A stretch of DNA of 64,000 nt from Trichostrongylus colubriformis (lineage: Eukaryota; Nematoda; Chromadorea; Rhabditida; Trichostrongylidae). Of this stretch, positions 1 to 12,500 are shown piece after piece. How positions within the stretch are numbered: position 1 is the stretch's first letter; each line of letters starts with the position of its first letter. The notes under the pieces were generated by a model. The model was given only the letters and a program-made list of their open reading frames with translations. It had not been told where the DNA came from and did no database searches. A program made the position numbers and the translations under genes. Location of the stretch: contig OZ022259.1 in the NCBI GenBank assembly GCA_963978905.1, forward strand, positions 53,524,727 through 53,588,726, written 5' to 3'.

Positions 1-107
1 CCGATTGGTGTACCTTGTTCCTTGTAATTTTGGAACACCCTTGGTCGAGGATCATTCCTATGGGCTCTCATTTGTTTTGTCACTCTTTCTATGCTAACAT
101 ATTTCAG

Positions 108-778
108 GAACTCACTCAACTCTCAACAAGTAGTAGATTTTATTCGAGAACGACTAAAACAAGGGAAATCTTGTGTGGAAATCTCTTCAGAGGTGGGTTT
201 TACTCGGTCGTTATCGCTCAACTAGTTATTTTTATAATTTGTTTTCGTCTCTCTTTTTTTGTGATCCGTGGTGACGATGTTACCTACTGATCACAGTTAA
301 TGAGAAAATCCCCCGTGGCATACGGTCAGTGGAGAAACTATCATTTGGACTCTCAATCAAGCTGGGCACGATCATATCTCTGTTAAAGTAGTTTATAGAG
401 TAGTTATTACCCGTGATGAAACAGTTCTTGTTATACCAGAAATTGGGGCGTGGTCGTCAGTTGTTTTCATCCAATCAGGGTCAATTCACGTACCGCTGTC
501 ATAAAACTAGATGTCTCAGGCACCGTTGTTTTGTGATGGCGCGATCCAAGAGTTTCTGATTTGGCAAATGAAATGATGAAATGTGCTTGTGAAGCGCCTG
601 TTCTTTTAACGCAGTCAAGTAACCTCGTTTTTCAGATGTATGGAAAGTGTTTCGGTGTGGTCTTGTTTTGCTAACTGGACATTTTCAGCTCTGTGATCAT
701 TGTTTGGCGCCGACGACGGCCGGCGACGGCACTGGTTGCGATAATATGACTGTCATTATCACGACGATTACTCATTGA
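108..778 (+). CDS. ppm-1.G: PP2C-family protein phosphatase, PPM1G-like; last two exons only
   Basis: Exons 108-192 and 689-778; the gene begins upstream of the window. The first exon enters in phase 2 (probably completing the Trp of GIW) and reads NSLNSQQVVDFIRERL, matching the PP2C stretch around GIWNVMSSQEVVDFI. The second reads LCDHCLAPTTAGDGTGCDNM and ends ITTITH followed by TGA. GDGTGCDNMTV is the C-terminal PP2C motif whose Asp binds a catalytic metal; the GDGTGCDN form is typical of PPM1G rather than PPM1A/B. PPM1G is a Mn/Mg-dependent Ser/Thr phosphatase, mainly nuclear and linked to splicing and histone chaperoning in animals. The protein stops about 9 residues after the metal Asp motif, so it lacks the long acidic or basic tail of vertebrate PPM1G. 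Intron acceptors ATTTCAG and ATTTTCAG and donor GAG|GTGGGT are good. The family call is firm; the subfamily rests on 58 residues. Confidence 0.85.
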
Positions 779-3026
779 AAGTATCTCGCGCTGAGTTTAT
801 CTCAGTTCGCCCCCGTCCGTCCTCGTATATCTCCGTTCGCCCGTGTTTTCCCCGTCCCACATCTGTCTGGTTTTTTTATATAGAAGTTTATATTTCTGCT
901 TTGTTGTTTCGTTGTTGTGAAAATCCGTGTTTGTAAAAGACGTGTTGCCTTATTACACCTCGGTTGAAGGCCCAAATCATGAAAAGATTTTTCAGCAGTC
1001 ATTTTGTTTGTTCATGAGTGGGCCCTTACCGGCTGATGGTCACCGTAAGCACGGTTACACCAGTACGATTGTGGTCAGAGAAGGTCGAGTACAGGTATCA
1101 GCAGATGTACTCGTGCTTCTATGACATTGACGTGACATACTCATGGTGCAGTTCTAAGTTCTGCAAAATTAGGGAATTTTCATTGATCAATAAAAAAAAA
1201 ACTCAAAGAGTGATGGTAAAATGGAAGTGTTCTGATAAGATGACACTGTAATGTTCCTAGCACATTGCAACAACACTTCATTTTTTTTTTTGACTTGTGT
1301 CAATAAGTTTTCTTTCAAAGTGGCTGGTTTGCGTGCGCTCGTTAGCGTATGATCGAATAGGTAAAGATAATATTTGTCAGTGTATATCATAAGATCAACA
1401 TCTAATGAAGGTGTCATGCAAACCGCATATTATTCGAGTAATATAATGTGTTGCTTGAATTGTTAGGAAATGAAATTCCGTTGTAAAAGACGTTTGAAAT
1501 GAAGGAAAAAATCGGAGTGCTGTTGATTTGAGTTTTTTTTTTACCGCGAAGTGCCACTATTAGAGAGGAAACTTCGTGACTACTAGAAGAATCATGCACG
1601 TTCACGTTGCAGTGACTCATCAGAAACTTGAAGTTGTGTGTTATAACTCAAGTGCACAGGAAAAAGATATATTACCTCTGAAGGGATACGGAGGGGGATG
1701 GGAAGGGGGGATGGGTGTCTAAATAGACTCTCTGTGGGCTGGCTTTTGGCAAGTTTCTGGAGTGAAAGGCACCTCTCAAGCACTCCAAATAGCGATAAAG
1801 AGCCAATTCGATTCGAACCACCCTCCCGTCAGCGGCTTCGAGGGTCGAGGACGGAGGTGTGGGATCGGGAAGGAGAGGGCATGATGGTGGGGTGTTAATC
1901 ATCGCATGCCGTGTCTTCTTATGCCTAAAATAGGCACATGGACGACTTATCGCTCTAGAAGTAGACCGCATACGGCATCCTTAGCTCACACGCTAAGCGG
2001 TGCGAAATTTTTTCAAAGTCACCTTCACCCGTTCCACAGTACTAATAAGTGATCGCATCTTTCCTAATATTGCTGTCTTCGCTGTTGAAGGTATAGGCTT
2101 TTGGGATTATGCCTAATGGGTAGAAGGATAAGATAATAAGCAGAGTTGTGGTCTTTGATGGGGATATAGGATGAGCGACTAGGGCGGTGCTAGCCCGTGA
2201 ACTTTGCACATGTCTACCACCTACGGGGAGCCCCACCCATCTTCATTGTTCTAACTGACAGCTGGCAATACATCCATAGGACTCGTGATGAAAAATGTCG
2301 CAAAATCTATAAACCGACGAAATATTGAAAAAGGGCAATTTGGATTGGCTGAGTCACCGTCTGCACGCAGATCGACTGTGCACTGTTTGTCGTATGATTA
2401 ATAAAGGCAGTACGGAAGTGCACTATGGCTTTCGCACATTGACTCTGAATAATTCCAGCCGTGACGAATTTCTACCATACCCCTCTATCCGCCCCCCGCG
2501 AAACCCACTTGGCAGTTGTGATTGTTTTTCTTAATTGCCGTTCTACAAAACTTCGTATCCGTTTCACAACTTATCTTGAAAGTTTACTCTGTTAATTGTT
2601 TATCATAGATATTGATACTGCACTTGTATTACGGAGTGCACCGCATACTACATAAGAACCTGGAATTTAAGCGCACATCCGCCCACTCTGGTCAGGCTCC
2701 GCCTATTACCGTGTCTGCACCAAAGATTTTCTCTCGCGTACATCTGACTGCACCTCTTTCATCCACCTAGACTCCCCTAGAAGCAGAATGGAGGTTTTGT
2801 CACGTAGAGTGGAAATTTTGGAGCACCCTGCATACACCAAGTTCCTTCTGCAGATGTTCCAAACGCAATTCTTTGTCATCTGGCAAGTGACCTGCTGCTT
2901 TCCTCACGAGGAAGTGAATAACTAGCATACACTCAACGCATAGCATATCGGCGCAACGACGGCTTATTATAGGCACTATGGCGCACGAAAGGAGCAGCGC
3001 AACCAAAGGTTGGACGTATATCATTA

Positions 3027-3230
3027 GACCGCGTTCATACTCTGCGTCGCCGGCGGCAGGGCGTGGCTACATGTCTCAGCATCTCCGCGTATGCCAACCC
3101 GCCTCGTTGACTGCGTCGTCTCTGCACTTACCCTGGACCACTCTGCATCGCTGCCTGTGTACGCCACCACGCACGCTGGCGCTAAAAGGTGACCTTAGGA
3201 CAGAATTTCGCGACGCAGTATGAGCTGAAG
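3027..3230. repeat. Diverged long member of the GC-rich TTA/TAA-flanked element family
   Basis: The left end, GACCGCGTTCATACTCTGCG, follows TTA at 3024-3026. The text continues with a GCCGGCGGCAGGG block that is also found at 25276-25288 (reverse strand) and 63882-63895. The right end is not clear: an imperfect GCAGTATGAGCTG occurs near 3216-3228 without an obvious TTA. It is probably an old, eroded copy. Confidence 0.5.
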
Positions 3231-4026
3231 CGCCGTATGTAGTTGGGTCCTGAGGCGAACAACTGTCCTACTCAACATAATTTTGGCTCATGGTACGGTA
3301 ATCGCTCCAGAATTCAAACCTCATTCGGAGTCCTTTGCTAACACGCATCGCGGGACACGCTGCGTTGCGAAGTTCTTCCTTAAAATACAAGACTCGGAAG
3401 CATACCACGTCAGAGACCATAAGTGGAAGAGGGTAATTCATTGCTTCATGGAAAGCAAGTTCGAATTCATGACTCGAATCTCTGATTAATGTGTTCGTTA
3501 CGAGTTCCTTTCGATAATGAGTGGCATTCAAAACCGAATACTTTTTCCTCTACGATTTCGCCACACTTGAAGTGATCCAGTTTAGTTTTTAAAGTTGTTC
3601 AAACACTGAACTCTTTACTCCTCCTTTGTGATAGTTGCTAAAATAGAACGCGAGCAGTTTCTGCTTGAACACAAGCGAATTTGGTGAGTGCCGCCGATTA
3701 CACCACATTTTCCGTGAACAACATTATGCACCTAATTTTACGACTGTTTGTGTGTTTATGTTTTTTTTACTGCGTGTCTGTATGATGTTATGACGAGTAT
3801 GTTGTTCTTTTTACTCCATATTTTCAATTTTTCGTACTATACAGTCATGCAGTTTCTTGTGACTTCAGTTTTTGCGCTGGAATCCAGAGACTGACTTTTA
3901 TTAAACGTTTTCAAGGTGCCCTTCAGCTCATAATTCGAATCTCGAATCATATAATTCTCATGAAATTCCTTTCGGTGATAATATTGAAGTGATGCATTCA
4001 ATTTCCTTTTGTGTTATGATGATTTC

Positions 4027-4413
4027 GGTGCTATGGGAGTTAGGGGGGGCCACTGCACTGTGCTCTGCGTCTCTAACGCTACAGAGAAGCCATAGCGCTA
4101 GCCGAATCGGGTTCAAATCCTGCATATAAACGATTCTGATGAAGCAAATTCGTGGTTTTTTTTTCTATCCTTTGATAGCCTAAGCCTTGGGAAAGGAGAT
4201 TCTCTTTCCCTAGGTTTAGGCGAATATGCGTAAGTGATTGTTTAATCTAGTTGTAGCGAATTTTTCGTAATATACTAATGAAAGAATAATTCAATCGTTT
4301 TTTCAGTTACTTAGCTGTATCTAGGCATAAAGTAACCTTAAGAATGCCTATAAGCAGAAAATGGGCGCGACTTTTGCTTTTGTCGAGTGGCCCCCCCTAA
4401 CTCCCATAGCACC
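4027..4413. mobile_element. Non-autonomous DNA transposon (MITE) with an 8-bp target duplication
   Basis: The 387-bp element is bounded by near-perfect inverted ends of about 27 bp beginning GGTGCTATGGGAGTTAGGG. It is flanked by ATGATTTC at 4019-4026 and again at 4414-4421, a perfect 8-bp target-site duplication. Eight-bp duplications fit hAT, Merlin or P superfamilies; I cannot choose among them from the ends alone. No transposase frame is present. An internal GGTTCAAATCC matches a tRNA B-box, which may be chance. A diverged relative lies near 63451-63840. Confidence 0.85.
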
Positions 4414-6570
4414 ATGATTTCTTTTGGCGCGTCCGGTTTACTCACCTCTGGTGTAATCATACCCTATATATTGTATAAATAATACACATGCAATTGTATT
4501 TTTGTAGTGAATTACTTATGTGGTTCATGTTGAGGAACTGCCTGCTTTTCAGTTGAATTTTATGCTTTGAAGGAATTCAGCACTTGATAAAAGTGATTTG
4601 TGTGCCGGCGAGGTACGCGAAAATTTTGAGGGGTGCCTGATGTAATTTTATGTGAGGCTTTATATAGTGAAGTATGAGTGAGAATAGGTGCAATATGAAT
4701 CGGGCAGACCACATTCTCGCCTAATGGAATCTTCTATAGGAGCAGGCAAATTGAGTCCTTGATAGCGGAAACAGTTAAGACAAGCGTTGCGAAACCCCTC
4801 CATTCCTTCCTAGGCCGGCTGCTTTCTTACGTTTCATTCGTACTGTGATGCTAGATATTTTCCTTACCTTCATCGCAATTCTGAGATGGGTTGTCAAGTA
4901 GGATGCTGATGCAGCTACTGTCCCGAATTATAACGATTTTTCATGTATGTTTTCATTCACCTTACTTTGTCTCAAAAAAGAACTTTAATGGGCTTCATGA
5001 ACTTTTTCGCTTGTTTTATAGCCCCACCCTGCCTGACAGTGCACTTGGCGTAGTGTATCTGGTGATTCGATATGTTGGTGACATTATGCCTCTTTGCCAA
5101 GGATGCTTGCTTTCAAGAGCGATGTTTGAGTACCCACGGGAAAAACAACTTGGTCATAATGAGAATGATCTCCTGGTTGGGTAGAACACTTATAGCATTA
5201 TGCGAAGCCCCCTTTTATCTAGGGAATTAGTTTTTCTTCGACTCCCGGAGCTCCTTCTACCTTCCTGGTTTTGTAAAATCCATGCCACTATTCGTTTCTC
5301 ATAACTCCGCAACTTTTTTGAGTGACCTCAAAATCTCTACATTTGGTTAATGTGTGTATTGTTACAACTTCACTGTGCGCCCTTAGCTGCGCCTATCACA
5401 TACGGAATATTTATGGCTGTTCGGTACGTGAGGCATGCTCATCGACTTGAAGAACGGATTTCATCGCATCGGGTGCTGAAAAGGTCAGGTGCAGCCATCT
5501 GCATAATTCGCCTTTGGTCGCAGATCATTGAATATTGTGTCGCTATTCATTCTTTCATCGATCGTGAAAGGAGTCGTTTGGAAGCTGAAATTCTCGAAGC
5601 TGCGGTATGGGTTCTGAATGCTGAAGTCTGTTTTGAGATTACCAGACTTCCTTGCCTTTCTGCAAGCAAACTAGGGACAACCTGTGACAAAAGTCAGTGT
5701 TGCATATGGAGTTAGAAGACTTGGCGTATTTGATGTGAATCCACAAGGTGCATCAGAAATTTTGATCGTCTTATTTGCATGTAACGTTGCGTCTTCCCCT
5801 TTTCCGTAATAATAATTCTTGAATCTGCTAGCGCATGGATTCTGCATTGTTAGGTGCTGGATATTTTTTTCACGTGGCGACTATTCTTCCGTTGAGTCAC
5901 TTGACGCCAGCTGTCCTCATTATTCGTCATCTTCGCTTGCAGCCATTTGCTCGACGATTGTCTCGCAGATCTGGTCATACGATCTCTCCCATGGTTCTCG
6001 TGGTCACATTGACTAGGAATCCAGTGTGATCGGTTCTTTCATTTCACATCGAATGTTTCGTTCGCGAAATTCGTGAAGTGCAATTCTTGTGCCCAAACTA
6101 TGACCCCTTGGGGATCCCATACCTTGCCATGAGCATTGTCTTTTGCCTTGATTATTACGGGGTTCGCCGAACACAGATGTGTCGTAGAATGGACATAACT
6201 GTCAATAATGACTATTAGGAACCAGCTAAAAGCTTTTTCATATTTTCTGTCTTCTTGCATTCCGCCACATCAGGCGGGGCAGCGATACATCGTTCCTGGC
6301 AAGGCTTTCGTGTCTTTGTATCAAACCCTGCGCCTTTTCATCTTCTATTTCGTTCAGGTACTTATTTGTCTTTTTCTTTTATACATTCCGATCAATGATG
6401 TGAGTTTCGTAATTTTGTAAAGACTGACTCACGTAACGCCATTGCAATGCGGAACCAGTTTTCATGGTTTTCTCCATTCATTGCTTGTTCATTTCTTACG
6501 AAACTACTCTTTGAATGGCGAGTTTATTAAACAGAGGACGCTGTAGAAATCGATTTCGAACTCTCCATGT

Positions 6571-6578
6571 CATTCCAG
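6571..6578 (+). promoter_or_regulatory. Probable spliced-leader trans-splice acceptor of the DAG lipase gene
   Basis: CATTCCAG ends 12 nt before the ATG at 6591 and no upstream coding exon is detectable. In nematodes this arrangement usually marks spliced-leader addition. A short 5' UTR intron is the alternative. Confidence 0.5.
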
Positions 6579-6590
6579 GAATATGTCTAA

Positions 6591-9500
6591 ATGCCATCTT
6601 TAGTAGCATACGGGCGCAAATGGAACATCGCCAGTGATGATTTTGTATTTCCTGAAATAAGTGAGGCTCTTATACGTCTATCATGGTGAGTCTTTTTTGT
6701 CTTTTGTCATGTTTGTCTTTCTTTCGAGTTGTTTCATTTTTATGAAGCTTTATTGTTTAGAGATTTGTTAAGGTCTTTTTCGGCAATTTTGATTTGTTGA
6801 TTGATCAGAAGCTGTATAGACTAGCAGTGTTAACGAGCTGCCTATGTCATATGAACATCACGGAATTGTTTCAGTGTGAAGGCGCACCTGACATTAGTTC
6901 GAGGAATTTTGAACATTCCTGGAAGAAGAACTGAACAGAGGACATATCTCATTCAAGCAAATTTAAACTGAAAAGCTTTTAGTACCATATCATTAATAAA
7001 CGCCTTCTTCTATGTACTTTGAGTTCATCTGATCATTTTGAGAAAAATAAACTTGAGCTGGTCAGGAAGAAAGTTCGTACAAATCAGAAGCCTGGTTTTT
7101 CGTGGCGTACTGTAACTCAACACTTCAGGGCTGTCTGAACCCTTCACCTGTAAACTGAACTAAATGGATTGATCCTCATTCCTGAAGCATTTGAAGAGGA
7201 TGTTTGATAGTCGAAGATTCCGTTTTTCAGGATGGCATTCGCTTTTGCCGTTTTTGTCCTGCACTTTCCTTTATCATGCACGGGCAAGGATATGACAGTA
7301 TCTTTACTAACGCTGCTATTCATCAATGGTGTGACTGTGGCACTGGGTGGGTGCTGAGTATTTTATGCTTGTTGTATTCCTTTCTCTGTAGATTTCCATT
7401 CTTACAAAAGGGTATCTAAGTTATCTACAGCGTTGTTAACGGCGGGAATATCGGCGAGAGGATCGATTATGCATCCATACCCTAGACGACATGTTGCGAC
7501 TCTTCTGTATATACGATTACCAATATTCATTATTGAGATTGTACTAACAATTTTTTCTACTATTAATGCTTTTCGTAAGTCTTGGATGTTTGCTCATAGT
7601 TTCACTAGCATCGTCGTCATAATCCATTGTCTTTAGAACCGGACCCTCCCGATTCCGTGTGTCACTTCTCGAACATCTTGAAAGTAACAGTGGGCTTGGA
7701 GTGGCTACTGATTGTGGGCGTTTTTGTCGGAGTTGTTGTCGTATTCAATCCGGTCGATGAAGATGGTTTGGAAGACAGTTCTGCTATTGCACGAAGAACG
7801 TGGTCAAGAAGATTCAAAATTGTAAGTTGATTTTTTTTGTATTTTCTTTCTGATAATGCGAGTTGTCAGACTTGTTACAATGTAGCCCAATGGTTGAACT
7901 TCGATTTTTTATGTTTGTTGTACACTCATTTTGAATTCTAATTTTCAAAATCGAATTACCAAAGGAATGAAGAGCGCTAGCTTCAGTGAGAATACCACTA
8001 TTTTAGTTCACAATTCGGCAAGAAGCACCGATGCGAGCTGCCATGGAAGACCTTGCAAACCTAGTGAGCTCGTTCTTCGCTGACATTGACGTCGTGTTCA
8101 GTGATGTTGCTGCAGGACTGTTTCTTGTTGCTCACTCGCCTGCTAATGTTTACCCTCCCATTATACCTTCAAGCGGTGGTGAGTTTCAACACCAACACAT
8201 CCTTTTTTTTGCTGTTTTCCCATACATTTTTTGTTTTGCATTTTCTTAGAAATTTACGACGCGTTCCGAAACATAGCAGCAATGCTAGCCGTTTCATTTT
8301 TTTCTCAGAACGTCCTAGCTGGATGACGGTGGAGAATGCATTACATTTTCAACATTTTTCTGCCTGTGTATATGGATGGCCAACATACTTGCTTCACAAT
8401 TGTGGTTTGAAAGCTGTATATCGTTTGTTTCGGAAAATGCAATGCTGTGGGCAACTGAGGTGTGACCAGGTGAGCATTGCTAACTTTTTTGTATTTTTGC
8501 ATGAGGGTTTCGGTCAGATGCCATCTTTGTGCAGGGTCAATTTGCGTCGAGGAAAATTTCCAGCAAGTACGACCCTAGGGCCTCCAACGACCCCTCCTCT
8601 TCAGGTCCCACAACTGAGGCCAATTTCCTTACACAATAAGAGAAATAAGAATCACACAAACTCAGTACGTGTATTTCGAAACAAAAGCGTCGAAGAGAAA
8701 AAGAACCTTAAAAATTAAGTTCCTATATTCCGAAACGAAAGCGTCGCCGATCGTGTGTAATGTATTTGTCCTCTGATGGCGAAGGGGAAGGATTAGAAGT
8801 CATGCAATTTATGAGGGAGGGATAAAGGATGAAAAAACACACTACATTATTGTTATTACAAACTCTCATCCGTCCGTGTGGTGGCTTGCCAGTACCAGCT
8901 TACGTTCTTGAAACCGTATTGTGATATGAAAAAAGGCCATATCAGGTAATTTTTCGTTCTCATCCCGTAGTTACTTGAATATTACCCACGCTGGTACCCG
9001 TGGATAGATACCGCTTCCCACGGCATCGGTAGATCGGAGGTTTCTCTGTAAGTGTTACGGTGCCAGCGGATCAAGGGAAGAGCTTCGTTGTGGATCGCGC
9101 CATGCATGAGGATTCCATCAACGATCCATCAAGTTAGAGGGTACACTATTGGTACCGTGGTCGTCTTGGAGTAGTTTCCTACACTGTCTATCTTTTGCGT
9201 TATCCATGTGGTCTCCTCTCTGCAATATCGTCTTAAGCAAAAAATTTTCTGCTTTACCTTGTTTTCTATTCGTAAGGGGGAGGAGGCGCTCTCTGTATGT
9301 CCCTCAAGATTTTTCAGTGAAGATTTAGTTAAATATTAGTTTTTGATATGAACCAAGTTAGTCAGTTCTATCACATCTCCCCTTTACACTTTGGATCATC
9401 CTGAGAAATTCGTTTGATCACTGCCTACCTCAACGATTACGAGTCTTCCCCCCCCCCTCCTTCCCCTGCCGAGGATTCCTCGACGAAGACTTGACCCTGC

Positions 9501-12500
9501 CTTTGTGGTCTTTGCCTGATCAGATATCGAAAATTGCTTCATTTCCCAGGCTCTAATATTTAGTTAAAGCTGGTCTTCCTGAGAAGCGAGAGCGTGATAT
9601 GAGTGACGTTTGAGTTTAAAACTGTGAGACATGAGTGACGTTTGAGTTCAAAATTCTGACAGTCCGATTGAGTATTGCATATTTCCTTCAAATTGATATT
9701 ACAGTAGGTGGGCTTGATATAATGTGTACAAAATTATTTCCCACTTGAACTCTTCCAACGCTGCAAACCCTTGCCAGCCCTGCGTTTCAAAGCCACCGCT
9801 CATAAAATGTGTGTTGTTCCGAGGCGTACGATTATTAGGATGAGCTTTGCCATATGAAAGCTGGCGAGACTGTACAAAAATTTCGTAATTTTATGTTGGT
9901 TACCAAACCTCTTCCAAAATTTGTGAAGTGCGGATCTTCTTGGCTTGTACTCTAGGTAGGTCTTATACTCAGAAGGAGGGTGGCTGGAAATCTCATCCAA
10001 TCGCAGTAGGGTCGTTGTGCATCGCTCTCGAAAGGCTACGTGATGAAAAAATGGGTAGAATCGCAGTTATGGAATTCACAATTGTGTTGCCAGTGCTTGA
10101 TATTGCTTATGCTGCTAATACCGTTATCGATTACTCACATCACTTTGTTTTCATTGCGGCTTCATGCTGAATATTCAAATATCTGTAATAGTGTGTTTCA
10201 CAGTATACTGTAGCTTAGTGAATTGATACTGCATGTTTTACACTTGCTAATATAGATAAATTCAATGTGCTTAACCATTGCTTGAACTTGTTAGTCCTTA
10301 TAGTACTAGTCGAGCTTTCTAGAAGGATAATGGTGACATGGCTATGCATAGCATCCGCAGCGGCCGCGAATCCCATGTCGACAGGAGCGGGGAGCTCATA
10401 CCGAGTGTTGAGGTTCGAGTGTTATAGTTTTGTGTGATGGCCATTTCTCTTCTTATGCTTTGTAGGCAGCGATATCCAATCGTAGCGCTGTGTTTTCTTT
10501 TTTTCTATTTTTCTTTTCTTTTTGCTGTTATTATTCTCATTTGGTACCTTGTTGCTTGAAAAGTCGTTATTTTAAGTAGTTTTCTTTTCGTGTTCGCAGC
10601 CAGCAAAAATAGTAGCTTAAATTCTGGTTGTTGACATGCTTTAGTTGATCATATAGGCGGGGCTTGCAGGATTTGGACGAAGATGTAAGGAGTATGGGAG
10701 CGGCTTCTACATTTCATCGCACGTTTTTTGCAGTAATTTTTGAAGTGTCACCTGCCTATGGAATCTCATAATACACATCTGGTTACTTCTACGTGCACAT
10801 CTCCAATGAACTCTCTTTTTGGCTCTCCGATTTAAATCTAAGGCAAACATAGAAACCCTATTTTTGTTTGGGCGAGTTCATTAACGTGTAGTTGAAAGCG
10901 GCGTAACATTAACTAGTGCTGATAATAAGAAGTTTCGTTCGACTGGTATGCTCATCCTGGCTTTTGATCACTTATCATTTCCCTACCTTCCGTAACCTTA
11001 TCAATGCTGAGCTATTTAATGGTAGATTACTTGATTTCGAATGGCACTGAAAGCACTCCGTATTCCGATCTCGTTCGTACCCAGCCCAAATGGCTAACTC
11101 TTCGTCTCCTCTTTCTTTGTTTTCAGTTCAGAATTGAATTGCTGCCCTCATCGCTGGCTGAGTAGCCTTGTCCCTCATCCATCAGCGCTTATAGGTGCCA
11201 GTCGGGGTAGGAAAACTGAGATGTGGAGTACGTGTTCTCTGAAAACGAAGCCTGTATTCCAGAAGAGGTCATATGTGGAGAAAATCGCATGGAAAAAACG
11301 GTCTCGGAGTGTTAGGCCGCTTCCATACTTTGCGCACCGACGCCGTCACGCGCGTGCCTGCGTCACGCGCGTGCCGGCGTCACGCGCGTGACGGCGTCGG
11401 TGCGCAAAGTATGGAAGCGGCCTTATGATGACACCGCAGCATGGCATGTCGTCCTGAGGTCCTGCGTACGGGGCGAGTCGTCGGGGAAGATGAGAAACCG
11501 ATCGCGTCGGCTGATTCGGCCTCTGATCTGCCGAGAGTCCACCCGGCTAGTGACGCAGGTGACGCACAGGGACGCGAGAGAGAAGGGAAATTTTTGGGTC
11601 CTTATTCCTCGTCGCAGTTCTATGTCGTACATTCTACTCTTATATTGCTGAGCACCTATATTTTCGTAGTTCCCCCGTTTCGCCGAAATTACCCCTCGCG
11701 GTGTCTTTAATCGCCAGGGTGGATTTGCTACGCAGGTAGTTCAGGATGCTGCAAAATCTCAAGTGAAGGAGATGATAAAGCAGCATCACGAACGGAATCC
11801 GCTGCAAATCGGTGTGGTTTCAAATATGAGCTCATGAGCTGGGACTATAGGACTAGGCATGGGTTGAGAAATCTTCGAACGGGGTCTTATTTTGGTTGAA
11901 AAGTGGGTAGCGCTGGTACTTTGAAATTTCCTCGGAGAAATCCTTGAACTCACGCATTATCGAGAGTTTTGGACCGATGAGGCGATCTCTAAAAGAAGGT
12001 CTTTTGATAATCATTTCTTTACTATGTATCATTGCTGTGATTATCGATTGACGATTTATTTCTTCAGAAAGACCCTTACAGTATAGGAAAAGATAGCCTC
12101 GGATGCGTCGACCGAGAGTCGTATTGCATTTCCCAAAAGCTTCGGTGCAGGCCTTACCATCTTTGGGTAACATGGGAATGAGTATTTTTTTTAACCTCAT
12201 CACTGCCTTTACATAGTATTGATAGACTTGCATATTGCCATGGGGTATAAATCAGCCCAAGTAAATATATTGTAGAATGGAATTCCAAGGAGATCCGGTT
12301 GTAGAACGGTTGTATTGTATTAGTTCTATCTAAACAATCCCTTATTAACTATGTTTTTGAGAGAGACCAAGTTGAGTTACCTGCCATGTTAGATTTATGA
12401 TTAGTTACTTAGTTTTTGGAGTTGTAGAGCCTCATTCTAGGTACTCATCGTTGAGGATAATTGCTGTTTCTGTAATACTGCGGCTTTCACATTGGCCGTA

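Larger units (their letters stand above)
779..6590. other. Intergenic region between the PP2C gene and the DAG lipase gene
   Basis: No exon chain could be built on either strand. It holds a GC-rich element related to the palindromic family (from 3027) and a MITE with 8-bp target duplications (4027-4413). Two open frames, 4891-5184 and 5350-5715 (+), are longer than their surroundings but show no motif I recognise. Runs around 3440-3540 and 3930-4000 share the words TTCGAAT and GAATCTC and look like diverged copies of one repeat. Confidence 0.6.
8470..12440 (+). other. Large intron 6 of the DAG lipase gene
   Basis: This 3.97-kb intron lies between the exon ending L-R-C-D-Q and the exon starting VLIVEDNCC, both phase 0. 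It holds the repeat at 11191-11711 with its nested palindromic element, and a short direct duplication near 9595-9655 (ATGAGTGACGTTTGAGTT twice). An open frame at 9928-10170 first looked like a lipase exon, but the true downstream exons are elsewhere. Confidence 0.7.

Noticed and set aside
5350..5715. 121-codon open frame upstream of DAG lipase.
   Set aside because: No recognisable motif, no supported start or splice context; chance open frames of this length occur here.
8251..8263. Possible 13-bp microexon in the DAG lipase gene.
   Set aside because: Joining 8178 directly to 8309 uses a strong acceptor (TTTCTCAG), keeps phase and needs no microexon.
9928..10170. Open frame resembling a DAG lipase segment (LDIAYAANTVIDYSHHF).
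   Set aside because: Exons 12441-12554 and 12877-12976 supply that part of the protein in phase; this frame has no matching splice sites.
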